NCBI GenBank assembly: GCA_037367405.1
Contig: JAZKJV010005546.1
Coordinates: forward strand, 186,001-250,000
Source of the DNA: Ottelia alismoides
Taxonomy: Eukaryota; Streptophyta; Magnoliopsida; Alismatales; Hydrocharitaceae
Direction: 5' to 3'
DNA: 64,000 nucleotides
Numbering within the stretch: position 1 is the stretch's first letter; every line of letters begins with the position of its first letter. The notes under the pieces were generated by a model. That model was given only the letters and a program-made list of their open reading frames with translations, made no database searches and was not told where the DNA came from. Both the position numbers and the translations under genes were made by a program. Of this stretch, positions 45,130 to 56,400 are shown in pieces.

Positions 45130-45580
45130 TCTCAAATTAATGGCAAGGTCTGTGGGGTAAAATAGAGTAAGTTTACGGGGTTGAGGGGAGAATTTTGCTG
45201 TTTGAAAGGTTGAGAAGGTTTAAAAAAATTTATAAGATTCGTGAGGTAAAAATCTCTAAAAATTTCATGATAGTAGAAACAAATACATTTTTGTCACAAT
45301 TCTTTGCCCACCATAATTTTAGCACGAGATTTTGCACTGCAACAACACCATCCTAAGTCAGTTTTCGTTTCGATAAAATTTGTAACTAGAACATATTTTT
45401 CGAGATATTTGTATGAATTCCTTTGTTATTTGGTTCATGAGATTATCTCAAAATAATATACGTATATCCCGAAAGCTAATCCAATTTAAAATCAATGTAT
45501 ATTTTTTTTTATAAAAAGTCCGTTACCACAACATTTGCTTAACTTGTGGCATTGAAAATTCCATTGCCACAAGCTACATA
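45130..45580. other. Intergenic stretch
   Basis: Segments such as ccattgccacaagc hint at CACTA-type debris. No boundaries were set and no gene was seen. Confidence 0.4.
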
Positions 45581-45590
45581 TCCTATCGTA

Positions 45591-45735
45591 GAGGAGTGAT
45601 CTTATGAGATGAGAGATTATGGATTACTAGTTTCAACTAGGAGAGAGACATCTAGGAGAGAGAAGATATAAACTAGTGGTCCAGAATCTTCCATCTCACC
45701 ATCTCACAAAATCTCATCTCATATGATCACTCCTC
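45591..45735. mobile_element. MITE of 145 bp with a 10-bp duplication
   Basis: Inverted ends gaggagtgatcttatgagat and the complement of atctcatatgatcactcctc are flanked by tcctatcgta on both sides (45581-45590 and 45736-45745). The 10-bp duplication and short body suggest a Mutator-type MITE. A relative lies at 51894-52045. Confidence 0.75.
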
Positions 45736-45745
45736 TCCTATCGTA

Positions 45746-46210
45746 ATAACATGTTTACGTTGCAGTGGTTGCTTGAGTTATCAGCATAAATCAACCAACC
45801 AACCACTGCAACAAGTAGAAGCCACATAAATCTCAGCATCGTCAGCATGGGGGCCCACCATGTGGCATGACACCATGGTGGAATGAGTGCAGTTTTCTTC
45901 GAGATCTCCTCATTATTTGAGCCACAAAAAGGATAGACCAAATATTATTTTAAAAAATAAAATATAGATTAAGTTAGTCTATAATCACTGCAATTAAATG
46001 AGCCCGTCGTTATATCAATTTGTATTCCACAAAGCTCATTTAAGTTCAACTATTGCCATGTTTTTCGCTTTTTTAATAGAAAACTTGATCTGCTCGATCT
46101 TGCAATAATTACGTTGCTGATTTTTTTTTGAAATTAAACTCCAATTAGAAAAGGTCTCAAACTGAACATCATTCACGTCACTTCTTTATCTCAAATGTAT
46201 ATAGGATAAC
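45746..46210. other. Intergenic stretch
   Basis: No gene or repeat recognised. Frame 45738-45941 on the minus strand has no family resemblance. Confidence 0.5.
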
Positions 46211-46571
46211 ATGGGACTGTCCCAAGGGAAGCTAACTTAGCGCACCTCATCTTATTTTTTTCATTTTTCATTTTTTTAAAAAACGTAAATTCGGGGGTTC
46301 ATCATTGTATCTTTATATTATGTCATTCAAGTTCCGTACGAAACATAAACTCTTACGGTTTCCATCCAGACAGATATTTTTTAACGGTCGCAGAATTGTT
46401 GAAATCGACCTCATTTGGTTGGAAACTATTGGAGTCTCTGCATCACACGGGATTTGAATGACATAATATAGAGACATAATTATGAAAATCCACGGAAATA
46501 TTTTTCAAAACTAAAAAAATAAGAAAAATGAGGTGGGGGACAAGTTAGCTCCCACAGGAGACAACATCATT
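46211..46571. mobile_element. TA-foldback family, element a
   Basis: Its plan is an outer end atgggactgtcccaaggg, an A/T run, an inner arm (cttacggtttccatccagac), a short centre with ttttaacgg, then the inverse inner arm and outer end. Arms are about 150-170 bp. It lies in a region of tatgtatgtacg repeats. Confidence 0.75.
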
Positions 46572-46599
46572 TTACTCATGTATGTATGTACGTATGTAT

Positions 46600-46942
46600 G
46601 GGGTCAATAGGGCTGCCCCCGCCCCATTTTTTTGTCGAATTTTTATTTTTTTTGAAAAATATCACCATGTATATTCATCCCTATTTCCCTCTTACATGTC
46701 ATTCGAATTTCATCAGAAACAGAGACTCCTAAGTTCTCCATCTAGAACATGTACGATTACAACAGTTCTAAGACCAACTAAATTATATGTTCTAGATGGA
46801 GGGCTTAGGAGTCTCTGTTACACAATTCGAATGACATGTAGATGAGATATATGGATGAATATACATGGCGATATTTTTTCAAAAAATGCGGAAAATGGGA
46901 TGGGGGCAGACATGTTGGCTACCCACAAGGGGCAACCCCATT
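46600..46942. mobile_element. TA-foldback family, element b
   Basis: Outer ends gggctgcccccgccccattt and the complement of gatgggggcagac face each other. Inner arms cagagactcctaagttctcc and the complement of ggcttaggagtctctgtt form a strong pair. Flanks are tatgtatg-type repeats on both sides. Confidence 0.75.
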
Positions 46943-46969
46943 TTTTTCCATGTATGTATATATAATTTG

Positions 46970-47308
46970 GTAAATGAGGTTGCCCTTGGGGGAGCTAACT
47001 TGGCTCTCCTGTCTCATTTTCCCTATTTTTTTAAAGTAAATATATGAATATCCCTACATTCAAGTTTCGTGTGAAACAGAGACTCCTACGACCTTCATCT
47101 ATATAGTCATTTTTTAACGGTTGTAGAATTGTTGAAATCCACTCAGTCTGGATGGATGTCGTAGGGACCTCTACTTCGCACGAAACTTGAATGACATAAT
47201 ATATGGATATAATTATAAAAATCTACGGAAACATTTCTCAAAAAAATAAAAAAGAAGAAAATGAAGCAAGGGGGCCAAGTTAACTCCCCGGGGCAACCCT
47301 ATTTTACC
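46970..47308. mobile_element. TA-foldback family, element c
   Basis: Outer ends read ggttgcccttgggggagcta and its inverse near 47280-47300. Inner arms carry cagagactcctacgacctt and the inverse gtcgtagggacctct. It is separated from element b by tatgtatatata. Confidence 0.75.
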
Positions 47309-48034
47309 CTCTATGTATATATGTATATGGTTAAATGAATATGCTTTCTGAAAGCATATAAGATTATACTCCCACTTTTTTCACAATTTTTTCATTCTTT
47401 CTAAATAAAACTCGAATGGGATTAGTTTTAAATTTTGTATAAATAAACATTCTTAACATATCCATATAAAAGAGGTTGATTTAAGCAATTTTGAAATCGC
47501 TAAAATTTTAAATTTTGAATGATTCATTTCCTAAATCCTCTTATATTTTATTTCAAAAAATATATATAGTAATGGAAAGGGTGGGTAACACGTGTTTTAG
47601 GAAGAAAGGCAGTGGATAGTGGAAATCCTCATTCAATGTAAGGCGTATTGTGGGAGGGTGTAATCGGGACCCACAGGGCGATCTTATGGATAGGGTCGTA
47701 TTAATTAGACATCCATATGGTATATCTCTCTTGGATATTGTACACAATTAATTTCTATTATTATTGGCATATGTGATTATACTCACAATTTCCAATTGGG
47801 ATTATGTTATTGGATATCCACTTCTTGCACTTTGGATAAGGGACAAATCGGCTTTATAACACTCCAAAGTGAACGCTGTGGCGATTGAGACGGAAAATTC
47901 AACATATATTTTGTATTTCGTGTGATTACGATTTATATTATGTTTTCCAGTTTCTGCGATCACAAAAATACAAAAACAAATTGAACATAATGGTGACTTA
48001 ACGGGTAAGAAACTTCTCTCGTCTTTATAAATAG
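47309..48034. other. Stretch between foldback elements
   Basis: It may hold a degraded half element from about 47330 (with the hairpin gctttctgaaagc), then unique-looking sequence. No gene recognised. Confidence 0.4.
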
Positions 48035-48366
48035 GGTAAAATGGGGCTGTCCTCACCGGGCACGTCTCATTTCGTCCGGTTTTTTTTTGAAAAAGATTTT
48101 CATGGATTTTGATCAATATATCCTTATATTATGGCCGTACGTCCTCCATCCAGACATGGATGTTTTTAGCAATTCTGTTACCGTTAAAAAATGATTGTCT
48201 GGATGGAGGCCGTAAGAGTCTCTGTTTCATACGAAATTTAAATAGCATAACATATAGATATAGTGATGAATATTCATGGAAGAAATTCTCAAAAATAATA
48301 AAAAAATGAGGAAAATGCTGCGGGAGGAGCCAAGTTAGCTCCCCCAAGGGGCAGCCTCATTGAACT
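48035..48366. mobile_element. TA-foldback family, element d
   Basis: Outer ends atggggctgtcctcaccggg and the inverse of gctcccccaaggggcagcc; inner arms gtcctccatccagacatgga and gtctggatggaggccgtaag. Flanks ttataaata occur on both sides. Confidence 0.75.
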
Positions 48367-48396
48367 CTTATAAATATTATAGAGAGAGAGGAGGGA

Positions 48397-48692
48397 AATG
48401 GATCCTACTCTATAGATAACTTACCTACTCCATTTTCATTTTTCATTTTTTTTGAAAAATATTTCCATGGATTTTCATAACTATATCATTCTCATATGCC
48501 CTCCATCCATAACATATAATTTTAATGATCTTATATTTGTTGTAATTTACCTACTTTGGATGGAGGGACATAAGAGTCTCTATTTCTAATGAAATTTGAA
48601 TGACATGTTAGAAGGATATAGTTATGAAAATCTACGAATGCATTTTTCAAAAAATAAAAAAAGTTAAAAAATAAAAATGGAGTAGGAAATGT
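48397..48692. mobile_element. TA-foldback family, element e (diverged)
   Basis: The arms tgccctccatccataacat and the inverse ttggatggagggacataaga flank a centre; the outer ends cctactccatttt and aaaatggagtagg are an exact inverted pair. It is followed by an (AT)n microsatellite at about 48701-48735. Confidence 0.7.
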
Positions 48693-48694
48693 TT

Positions 48695-48736
<42 letters not shown>

Positions 48737-49254
48737 AAACTTTGTATAGGAACTTAGTGAGTGTTTACAAATATATATAATAATCTTAAACGTTATATTA
48801 ATCAAATAATCTAACCATGTTTTGTTGGATAGGTAGTCGAGATATCCTTGGACAACGCACGTTCAAGTCTGATGTTCCACTTGTTTAGAATTTGAATATT
48901 CAAAGGAAGTTCGCAATTGAACTGAATAGTATTTAACAGAATTTGAAATTATTTGAGATAGTTTAAATATCAATATATCTCTCTTTATTTGATGCATCGG
49001 TTAAATAGTTAGCCTTCCTTTTTTAAAGGTAAATGTTAATTTCCATTTGATGTCTAAATGAATTAATGCCGGATCTTTTGGGATTTCATGCATTCAGATG
49101 TAATTAATTAATTTATTAAACTTAATAATTAGATTAGTAGATATTCATATAAAATTTAATTCTCGCAAAATATAGTTTTTTTAAAAGGAAAATGATGAGT
49201 CTCCTTTAGAGGCTCATCCGAAATAGATATATTCAAAAAATAGACTTTTTACAA
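48693..49254. other. AT-rich stretch with an (AT)n microsatellite
   Basis: After the AT run (48701-48735) the sequence is AT-rich and non-coding as far as I can see. Confidence 0.5.
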
Positions 49255-49690
49255 TCGTCAGGTGTCAAAAAGAACTCGGACGTGACCCAATACATTTTCA
49301 AAGTAAAAATGCACACCCTTGAAGACTAACTCATTTCTCTCTATCCAAATCGCCCACAAAACCGCACATGCTCTTATACGCCCTTCCCTTGAGCCTGTCC
49401 AATTTCTGTGGACAGAACTCGAGAAATATTCTCATCCATCCCATCTGATGCCTGGGATATTTGCATACCTCCAAACCTCCATCGAACCAGGACATCAGAA
49501 AAAAAAGAGATGATCAATCTCCTCTTCTCCTCTAGCGCATCTACTACATCCCACCTCCGTTCCTGGGAAAAGACAGCCCCTTCACGCATTTGTCATGATA
49601 CGCTCCCTTTTAAGCAACCACAAGAAGATACTCACCCTTGTGGTTAGGCCCTAGCTCCAAATCCTGGCACAATCCTGTGAAGTCTCCGAA
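49255..49690 (-). pseudogene. LINE ORF2 zf-RVT fragment
   Basis: On the minus strand, across frames, the translation gives FLWLLKRE, then CSRCARGEEEIDHLFF with the spacing of the zf-RVT zinc motif, then a CPGSMEVW segment and AVLWAIWIERNELVF, followed by FENVLGHVRVLFD. This matches the C-terminal part of plant non-LTR retrotransposon ORF2 and parallels the longer LINE at 17815-19885, but is a different copy. Stops and shifts are frequent. Confidence 0.7.
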
Positions 49691-50009
49691 TCTACTGATA
49701 TTGGAGTTGCCGCTATCATCTTATACGCCTTCTTGACCGTATAAAATATAGTTGCAAATAAAATTTTCACTACAATAAATTGATTTATGATAATGAATAA
49801 TTTTAATATTTCTTGGTATATTTTTTGATGTTAAATTTGGAATAATGAATAATATTCATTGCATAACATTTTTTATCTTTTATCCTTATAATTTGCAATA
49901 AATATCATAATTTTTTTTATATTTTTGTTACAATTTTTAGCAATCATTTTAATTACAACAAAGACTAGAAAAAATCGATGGATAATCGATGTTATATAAT
50001 TCATGGCTT

Positions 50010-50318
50010 CAGTACAAGAAAAATGAGTCGTGACCACGGAATGTGGCTACGGAAACTTGTGGCCACGATAATTCCGTGGCCACTAGTTTCTCATATCTAC
50101 AATTCGTGACCTAAGTCTTCATAAAAGAGTTGTGGCAACGACAAATCTGTGGTCGCTTGTAGTGGCCACGATATATTCATGGTTAGAAAACTCTCGCGAC
50201 GAGACTTATAGCTATAGTTACTGGACGCGACGTGTCGTGACCAAAGCTTAATTTTGTGGCCACAAATCCCACATCCGTGGGCATAGTTTTGTAGCCACAA
50301 CTTGTTTTCCTTGTAGTG
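50010..50318. mobile_element. Non-autonomous CACTA-like element (309 bp)
   Basis: Ends are cagtacaagaaaaatgag (a one-base variant of CACTACAAG) and the complement of cttgttttccttgtagtg. A 3-bp duplication, ctt, flanks it (50007-50009 and 50319-50321). The body is full of gtggccacg-type short repeats in both orientations, typical subterminal binding motifs of CACTA elements. Confidence 0.75.
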
Positions 50319-50321
50319 CTT

Positions 50322-51490
50322 GTTATGTATTAACAATACAATTTTCATTATGAATTTGAAAAGGCAAATCAACAACTAATATTAACTGTTATACATTTAA
50401 CTACAAACTTTATGGCAGCAAATCATAAGTTATTCTTTGTCACATTTCACTTTTGTTGTAGTACTGTCTACATTAAATTATTTATGGCATAATTATACTT
50501 GTAAAATTTTCATTGTTGAACCATAGAATAAATTTAAACCAACTGATATAAGACTTAAATATTAATATCAAGTATATAGAAGACCATTTTATGTTGAAAA
50601 CAACTATAAAAGCAGTTACATATCTACGAACAAACTTTTTACAACTACATTATTGGGTAAATGTATTTTTTTCGATACCTAAACATATCTTTATTTTTCT
50701 TGATTTTATGCTATTATAAGCGGTGTTTTATCATGATGGCCAAAATTATCTTCAATATTATAATCTTTTGCATATCCCTTAATACATTGATGACATTAGA
50801 AAATATATTACGAAAGACAATAAAGCTATCTTGGAATAGTACATCACTTGTGATAGTCGTTTTATTTAGAACACATCATAAAATTAAGAAAATCAAAGAA
50901 AACATAGTTAATTATCAGGAAAATCAAAGAAATCATGTTTAATGATGCATGTTCAGATGAACGTAAAACTAATTTAAAAAGTGATCATGAGTAGTTTTTA
51001 TTAGATCATACTTGTAAATTTGATATAGATATATTTAGCAACTTTATTATTATTACGCATATTATTTATTTATGCAATATTGATAATTTGTGGAGAAATT
51101 CATGTATCGATTCAAAATTTTGTTTGTTTATGTCAATTTCAAAGATAAGATTAATAACTTTAGCAATTTTTTTATGATTTTTTATGTATAATATATCTCA
51201 TATTATATGTTTAACATAAAAGATAATAAAGTATCTTTTAAACAAAGTAAATATGTACATGGGAAAAAAGTAATATCTATGGTGTACATGTGCAGTTATG
51301 TTGGATAGATGGACATTTATGAAATATTGATTTTCTATAGAGAAATTATTGCAACAAACCAAACTTTTGTTTGCTTATATCAACATCAACTATGAGATTA
51401 ACTGCATACTTGAACTCAGGTTTTCCTTATAATTAATACAACTGAATATATATATATATATATGTATATTTATATATATACATATATATA
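50322..51490. other. AT-rich intergenic stretch
   Basis: No gene recognised. An ATATAT run precedes the next element near 51450-51490. Confidence 0.5.
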
Positions 51491-51492
51491 TA

Positions 51493-51881
51493 GGAAAAAA
51501 TGGGGCTGCCCCCTGGGGGCAGCCAACATGGCTGCCCCCGCCCCATTTTTCGGCCTCTTTTTTATTTTTTTTTGAAAAATAAAATCATGTATATTCATCC
51601 ATATATCCCTCCTATATGCCATTCGAATTTCGTCAGAAACAGAGACTCCTACGGCCTCCATCTCGATGATGTCGATTTAAAAAAATCCTATTACCGTTAA
51701 AAAATTACTGTCCGGATCGAAGCCGTAGGAGTCTCTGTTTCTGACGAAATTCGAATGGTATATAAGAGGGATATAGGGATGAATGTACATGGTGTTATTT
51801 TTCAAAAAAAATAAAAAAATTGCCCAAATAAGGCGGGGGCAGCCATGTTGGCTGCCCCTAGGGGGCAGCCACATATGACCC
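51493..51881. mobile_element. TA-foldback family, element f (best-preserved outer ends)
   Basis: Each outer end is itself a hairpin: ggctgccccc, one base, gggggcagcc near 51504-51525 and its near counterpart near 51850-51870. The two ends also pair with one another (ccaacatggctgcccccgcc and inverse). Inner arms carry cagagactcctacggcctcc and inverse. Both flanks are tatatata. Confidence 0.8.
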
Positions 51882-51893
51882 ATATATATATAT

Positions 51894-52045
51894 GAGTGAT
51901 CCTATAGAGCAAAAGATTGTGAGAGCATGAGAGGAATGATCCTGGATCACATGATTCTATTTTCTCTCTCATGATCTTCTCTCTCTTGGGTGAATGATGA
52001 TCTCTCTCATGCTCTCACAATTTTTTTGTTCTCGTAGAATCACTC
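51894..52045. mobile_element. MITE related to 45591-45735 (152 bp)
   Basis: Ends gagtgatcctatagagcaaa and the complement of gttctcgtagaatcactc, with inner pairs ttgtgagagcatgagag and ctctcatgctctcacaa. It sits between (AT)n and (CT)n, so no informative duplication can be read. Confidence 0.65.
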
Positions 52046-52126
52046 CTCTCTCTCTCTCTATATATATATAGATATAAGTATATTCTCACCAATTTTAGCT
52101 CTCACATGATCACCTCTCTCTCTCCT

Positions 52127-52177
<51 letters not shown>

Positions 52178-52180
52178 TTC
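52046..52180. repeat. Mixed (CT)n and (AT)n microsatellites
   Basis: Runs of ctctct and atatat dominate, with a short unique piece at about 52080-52120. Confidence 0.8.
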
Positions 52181-52550
52181 AATGGGGTTGTCCCTTGAGA
52201 GAGCTAACTTAGCTCACCCGTGCAATTTCATCACTTTTTAATTTTTTTTGAAAATTTCTTTCGTGAATATTCATCACTATATTACTATATTATGTTAATC
52301 AAATTTCGTGCAAAACAGAGACTCCTACGACCTCCATCCAGACAACCATTTTTAACGGTAACAGAGTTGCTAAAAACGACCCTTCTGGATGGAGGTTGTA
52401 GGAGTCTCTGCTTCGCGTGAAATTTGAATGACTTAATATAGGGATATATTGATGAAAATCCACGGAAGAAATTTTCAAAAAAAATAAATAAATGAGAAAA
52501 ATAATGTGCGGGGAGCCAAGTTAGTTACCCCCAAGGAGGCAGACCCATTT
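52181..52550. mobile_element. TA-foldback family, element g
   Basis: Outer ends aatggggttgtcccttgaga and the inverse of accccc-aaggaggcagaccc; inner arms agactcctacgacctccatc and the inverse gatggaggttgtaggagtct. The left flank is an (AT)n run and the right flank acacacatat. Confidence 0.8.
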
Positions 52551-52579
52551 TATCCATACACACACATATGAGAGAGAGA

Positions 52580-52933
52580 AAATGGGATGCTTTCTACCGG
52601 TTGCTAACAGGCTGCTCCAATCCTATTTTTTAGTATTTTATAGTATTTTTTAAAATACCGACATGTATTTTCATCACTCTATCCAAATATTACATCATTC
52701 CAAGTTCGTCAGAAATAGGAATGCATATCCCCTCCATTCAGACTGCCAAACAATCATAAAAATGATGTGATCAATCTATTTTAGATGGAGGTCATATGAA
52801 TCTTTGTTTCTGACTGAATTGATATGACATATTAGAAATATGTAGTGATAAAAATACATGTCAGTATTTTTCAAAAAAAAAACAATAGGACGAGAGTAGC
52901 CCGTTGGCTACCTCATGGGAGTTGCCCCCATTT
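52580..52933. mobile_element. TA-foldback family, element h (diverged)
   Basis: Outer ends aatgggatgctttctaccgg and inverse gttgcccccattt; inner arms catatcccctccattcagac and agatggaggtcatatga. It is followed by a (CT)n run at about 52941-52970. Confidence 0.7.
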
Positions 52934-53806
52934 CTCTCCATCCCTCTCTCTCTCCCTCTCCCTCTCTCTATATATGAAAATTTTATGCAATAGTCCTGAA
53001 ATTTTATTAGCTTAAATAAGCATAGTATTAAAGACTATATAGACTTAGGATTTTATTTAAATAAGCGACCGTTTTAAAACTGTTAACAGTCAACTTTATT
53101 TGGTAAAATTGTAAACTTCTTCTTGGAGTTCAAAATGTACGTGTAGGGATTCTAAGGATTAACATAGATATAAGTGATATCATTTCCATATTTTTTTACC
53201 ATGGATAGGGATAAGAAGCATATATCTTGTAAATACGGATAATCACAAAACATGTCTTTGATTGTAGGTATAGATGCAAAAAATGATCATAATTCGAACA
53301 CTACTATTTAGCAAACAGATACGAATTATTTCACAAATAATAAATGTTTCACACCATTTTAAATACACAAAATGAGATTATAAACTAAATTAACGGAATG
53401 CAAAATCTCTTAAATAAATGCAAAATATAATGTCAAATAGTATAAACTAAGGCATTATTGAAAAAAATTTTTCATACAACGTCATGTAGAGAGAGAAAAA
53501 AGAATGATCCATGAGATACTAGAATGAATGAAGATATTGGAACAGTAATGCAACATCTCAACACAACAAGAGTAGTAGTGAAGATTATCCAATGATGAGA
53601 TTATATAAAATTATTCATAACAAAGAAAACATGATTTATGTGATAATGGAAAGAATGATTCCAAGCAAGCATAGTCTTTATTCGAGATCTGATAACGAAA
53701 ATATTTTAGAAAATATAAAGTGAAAAGCATATACAATCGTGGGTTCAATCAAACGAATTATAAGGTATTCTCTGAAACACGATGAGTTCCAGATGAAAAA
53801 ATGTGT
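52934..53806. other. AT-rich intergenic stretch after the foldback cluster
   Basis: A CT microsatellite opens it. No gene or repeat is recognised in the rest. Confidence 0.5.
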
Positions 53807-53821
53807 CAGATGGAGTTTCTT

Positions 53822-53903
53822 TTTTCACTACTAGAATTTGAATCCTGCTCCTTTAAAGTGGGAGCCACTGCTTCTACCACCAGACCATTAGAAGGGTTCT
53901 TGA
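53822..53903 (-). mobile_element. Short tRNA-derived SINE or tRNA retropseudogene
   Basis: On the minus strand ggtctggtggtagaagcag looks like a pol III A-box region and ggattcaaattc a B box, followed by a short A-tail. It is flanked by 15-bp near-identical sequences cagatggagtttctt (53807-53821) and cagatagagtttctt (53904-53918), one mismatch, as target-primed retroposition leaves. A complete cloverleaf does not form. Confidence 0.6.
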
Positions 53904-53918
53904 CAGATAGAGTTTCTT

Positions 53919-55024
53919 GCCGAACATGAAAATGGACTTGACTTTATTTGCTTTCTATTGTGCGAGAATGATTTCATGTACATTAAAATGGAAATGATTT
54001 CTTTCTCTAATTATCTTCACGGATATTATGGATTGGCACGATAGGATAGAGAAGGTTACTAAGTATAGAATTAAAACAATAACTTATATCAGTGGTTTTC
54101 GTGTATAAGAGTGGTTTTGTTGGAGACCCTAAATGTATATCGAATGGATGAAAAGTTGTGTATTACGGTCTTTGTACAAAGATGTCATCTTATTTCAAGT
54201 TTTCCCTATATATCCTATCAGTTTAAAAAATAGATATGGATATATTAATTTGACACATGCATAGATGCCAAATTTTTACTACACTCGGATATTTAAACCA
54301 ATTGAATGATTTGAAATTAAGTGAATGATTTGAAATCAATTGAATGATTTGAAACAAAAAATGCGATGAGATAAGTTTCGAACACGAATCACTCATGAAC
54401 CCAATCCAGTGTTGTTAGACCACACTCCATTATTTGTGTGATTAATTTTGAAACCCATTACGAGTTCATTGCATAGGTACCGGCTAAAGTGACTACTGCA
54501 AAGCTTACAACTCAACGATTTGTGTGTACATGCGCGTGTGCGTGCGATCAAGTATATATATCCTTTTGTTATTGTTTGTTGTTATAAAAAGTGCAGATTT
54601 TTTAAACACTATAATAAAATATTGTGTTGTTACATTTGGACTTTTGTATCGTTGGCAAAAGAATTTCCATTTGTGATGATTTAGTGATTGTGCAAAATTT
54701 GCTATTGAAAGTCAGATACTATCATAATTTTGACAACAAAAAATTGTTATACATTATATCTAATGAATTTATAGTTATAACTCATTGATGTTTGCAGATA
54801 AAAAGTATTCAAAACTGAACTTTTTAATCGTAAAAGCTAGTTACTATTAAGATAATTTGTTGTAATGAAGACCAGGAAGGTGATTTTCCACGGCTAAAAT
54901 TTGTTGACGCAATATTCCACTTTTTATAAACCTATGAATGGTCTCAACAAAATTTCATCTTAAGATGTGATTGCTCATATCCTTACAGATATTCATTCAA
55001 AAAAAATAACCTACTGAATATATC
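53919..55024. other. AT-rich stretch with a small tandem repeat and tRNA-like remnant
   Basis: 54298-54356 carries three tandem units of about 20 bp around gaatgatttgaaat. Next to it (54370-54440) the minus strand has gtggtctaacaacact and gtgttcgaaac, another A/B-box-like pair. No gene is seen. Confidence 0.4.
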
Positions 55025-55420
55025 AAATTTGAAATCACTTGGGTGCGTTTGGTTGGTGGGTTAAGACGGGTTAAACTAGTAGAGTGTAACCCATCTTTGG
55101 ATTTTGGTGTTTGGATAGAGGGTTAAACTGATGGTGGGTTAAAAGTGGGTTTGGGGTGATATGATTGTGTTGAATTTTGAAAAAATAAGTAGTTATTGTG
55201 ATGTGATTACATTGAAGTTTGAAAAAATGAGTAGAAGTGGAGTAGTTTATAATTTTTATATGATATGATGGTATAATATATTATTTTTTTGATAGGATTT
55301 ATCATGTAAAATTGATTTATTTAATTTTTGAAAAAAAGAATAAAGTGGGGCCCACGGTGAGAGAGGGGATGTGGGTTAAGGGGCTCCCCATCCCGAAAGG
55401 GGCCTTGGTGTAGCAGCGAA
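55025..55420. mobile_element. hAT-like element, inverted relative of 57266-57659
   Basis: It starts gggtgcgtttggttggtggg and runs through gggttaaactgatggtgggtt, ggtgatatgattg, aagtggggcccacggtgaga and gatgtgggttaag. This is the reverse order of 57266-57659. Its right end is worn and no duplication was found. Confidence 0.6.
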
Positions 55421-55929
55421 TCTAAGATTTCAAAATTATTTTTCATCCACAATATTGTAATGATCTATTAAATTCCGTTAGAGCTCTGCCATTGATATTA
55501 GGTTAAACTGTTGAGTGATTATTAAAATTTCTTATTTCGTTCCTATTATTCCTAGAATCTGTTTAAGTATGAGGAATATTTTACTTACTCTTTTTTTTTA
55601 AAGAAAATGATTGATTGATACCATTACAATTTTGATTGCAATGGATTCTTCAAGGCAATAGCTCTGTGGAAAATTTATGGTGGTCTGCCCTAATAATAAT
55701 ATGCGTGCAAGGATGGCATTGGTTGATATGTCAGTCACTATGCATTGGAGATTCCTGACAAGTTCAATAATTGTCTTACACTTCAGTAAAACATTTGGGG
55801 AGGTACATCGATACTTGGGAGCAGCTCCGGACCGCATACTTAAATAAGTCTTACCCACTCGGAAATCTGGCTGAAATTGTCAGATCAGGTCAAACCATTT
55901 AATCAAACTAGTTAAATCGGATAATGATG
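55421..55929. other. Intergenic stretch with an unassigned frame
   Basis: A minus-strand frame at 55598-55858 (MGKTYLSMRSGAAPKYRCTS) shows no family I recognise and is not called a gene. Confidence 0.4.
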
Positions 55930-56400
55930 TCATCATTATTTAAAACCGGATTAAACCGGACCGGTGAAAAAAAGTGGTCGAACCGGCTAATCAAACCGAA
56001 ATATAATATATATATAACATATACTTAATATACTTGAAATATATATAAAATATATAGATAATGTATATATTTCACACTATACATAAAATATTTTTCTTAT
56101 ATACCATCAAATATCATACATATCAAATATATATTTTATTTGGATTAGATGTTGTATAATATGATAATAGTTTAATAACATTAAAAATCCAATATATGTA
56201 AAAAGTTGTGTTAGTGTATTTGATTAGCAGTGTGAAATAGATAACTAAAGGTCATGAGTTCAATCCTATTACCAACATAATTTTTAAATAATTCAAAAAT
56301 TAATGTGACATAAACCGGTTAATCATATCGGTTCAGGCCAGGTTCACCGGTTGGACTGATCGAATCGACCGATTCAATCCGGTTTCAGAAACACTGGTTA
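55930..56400. mobile_element. Probable TIR element with CCGGTT motifs
   Basis: The left side has aaaccggattaaaccggacc and the right side the complement of ccgattcaatccggttt, with repeated accggtt in between. The spacing and inversion suggest a non-autonomous DNA element of about 0.4-0.5 kb. Its duplication is not clear. A tRNA-like A/B-box phrase (agcagtgtgaaatag, gagttcaatcc) lies at 56228-56270. Confidence 0.4.

Noticed and set aside
44411..45160. The LRR frame as a complete functional gene
   Set aside because: It lacks most repeats, the membrane span and kinase domain, and its C-terminus is low-complexity sequence.
54298..54356. CRISPR-like short repeats
   Set aside because: Only three contiguous units without spacers, in a plant-type sequence; ordinary tandem repeat.
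55598..55858. Possible small gene on the minus strand
   Set aside because: No family recognised and nothing supports expression or a start.
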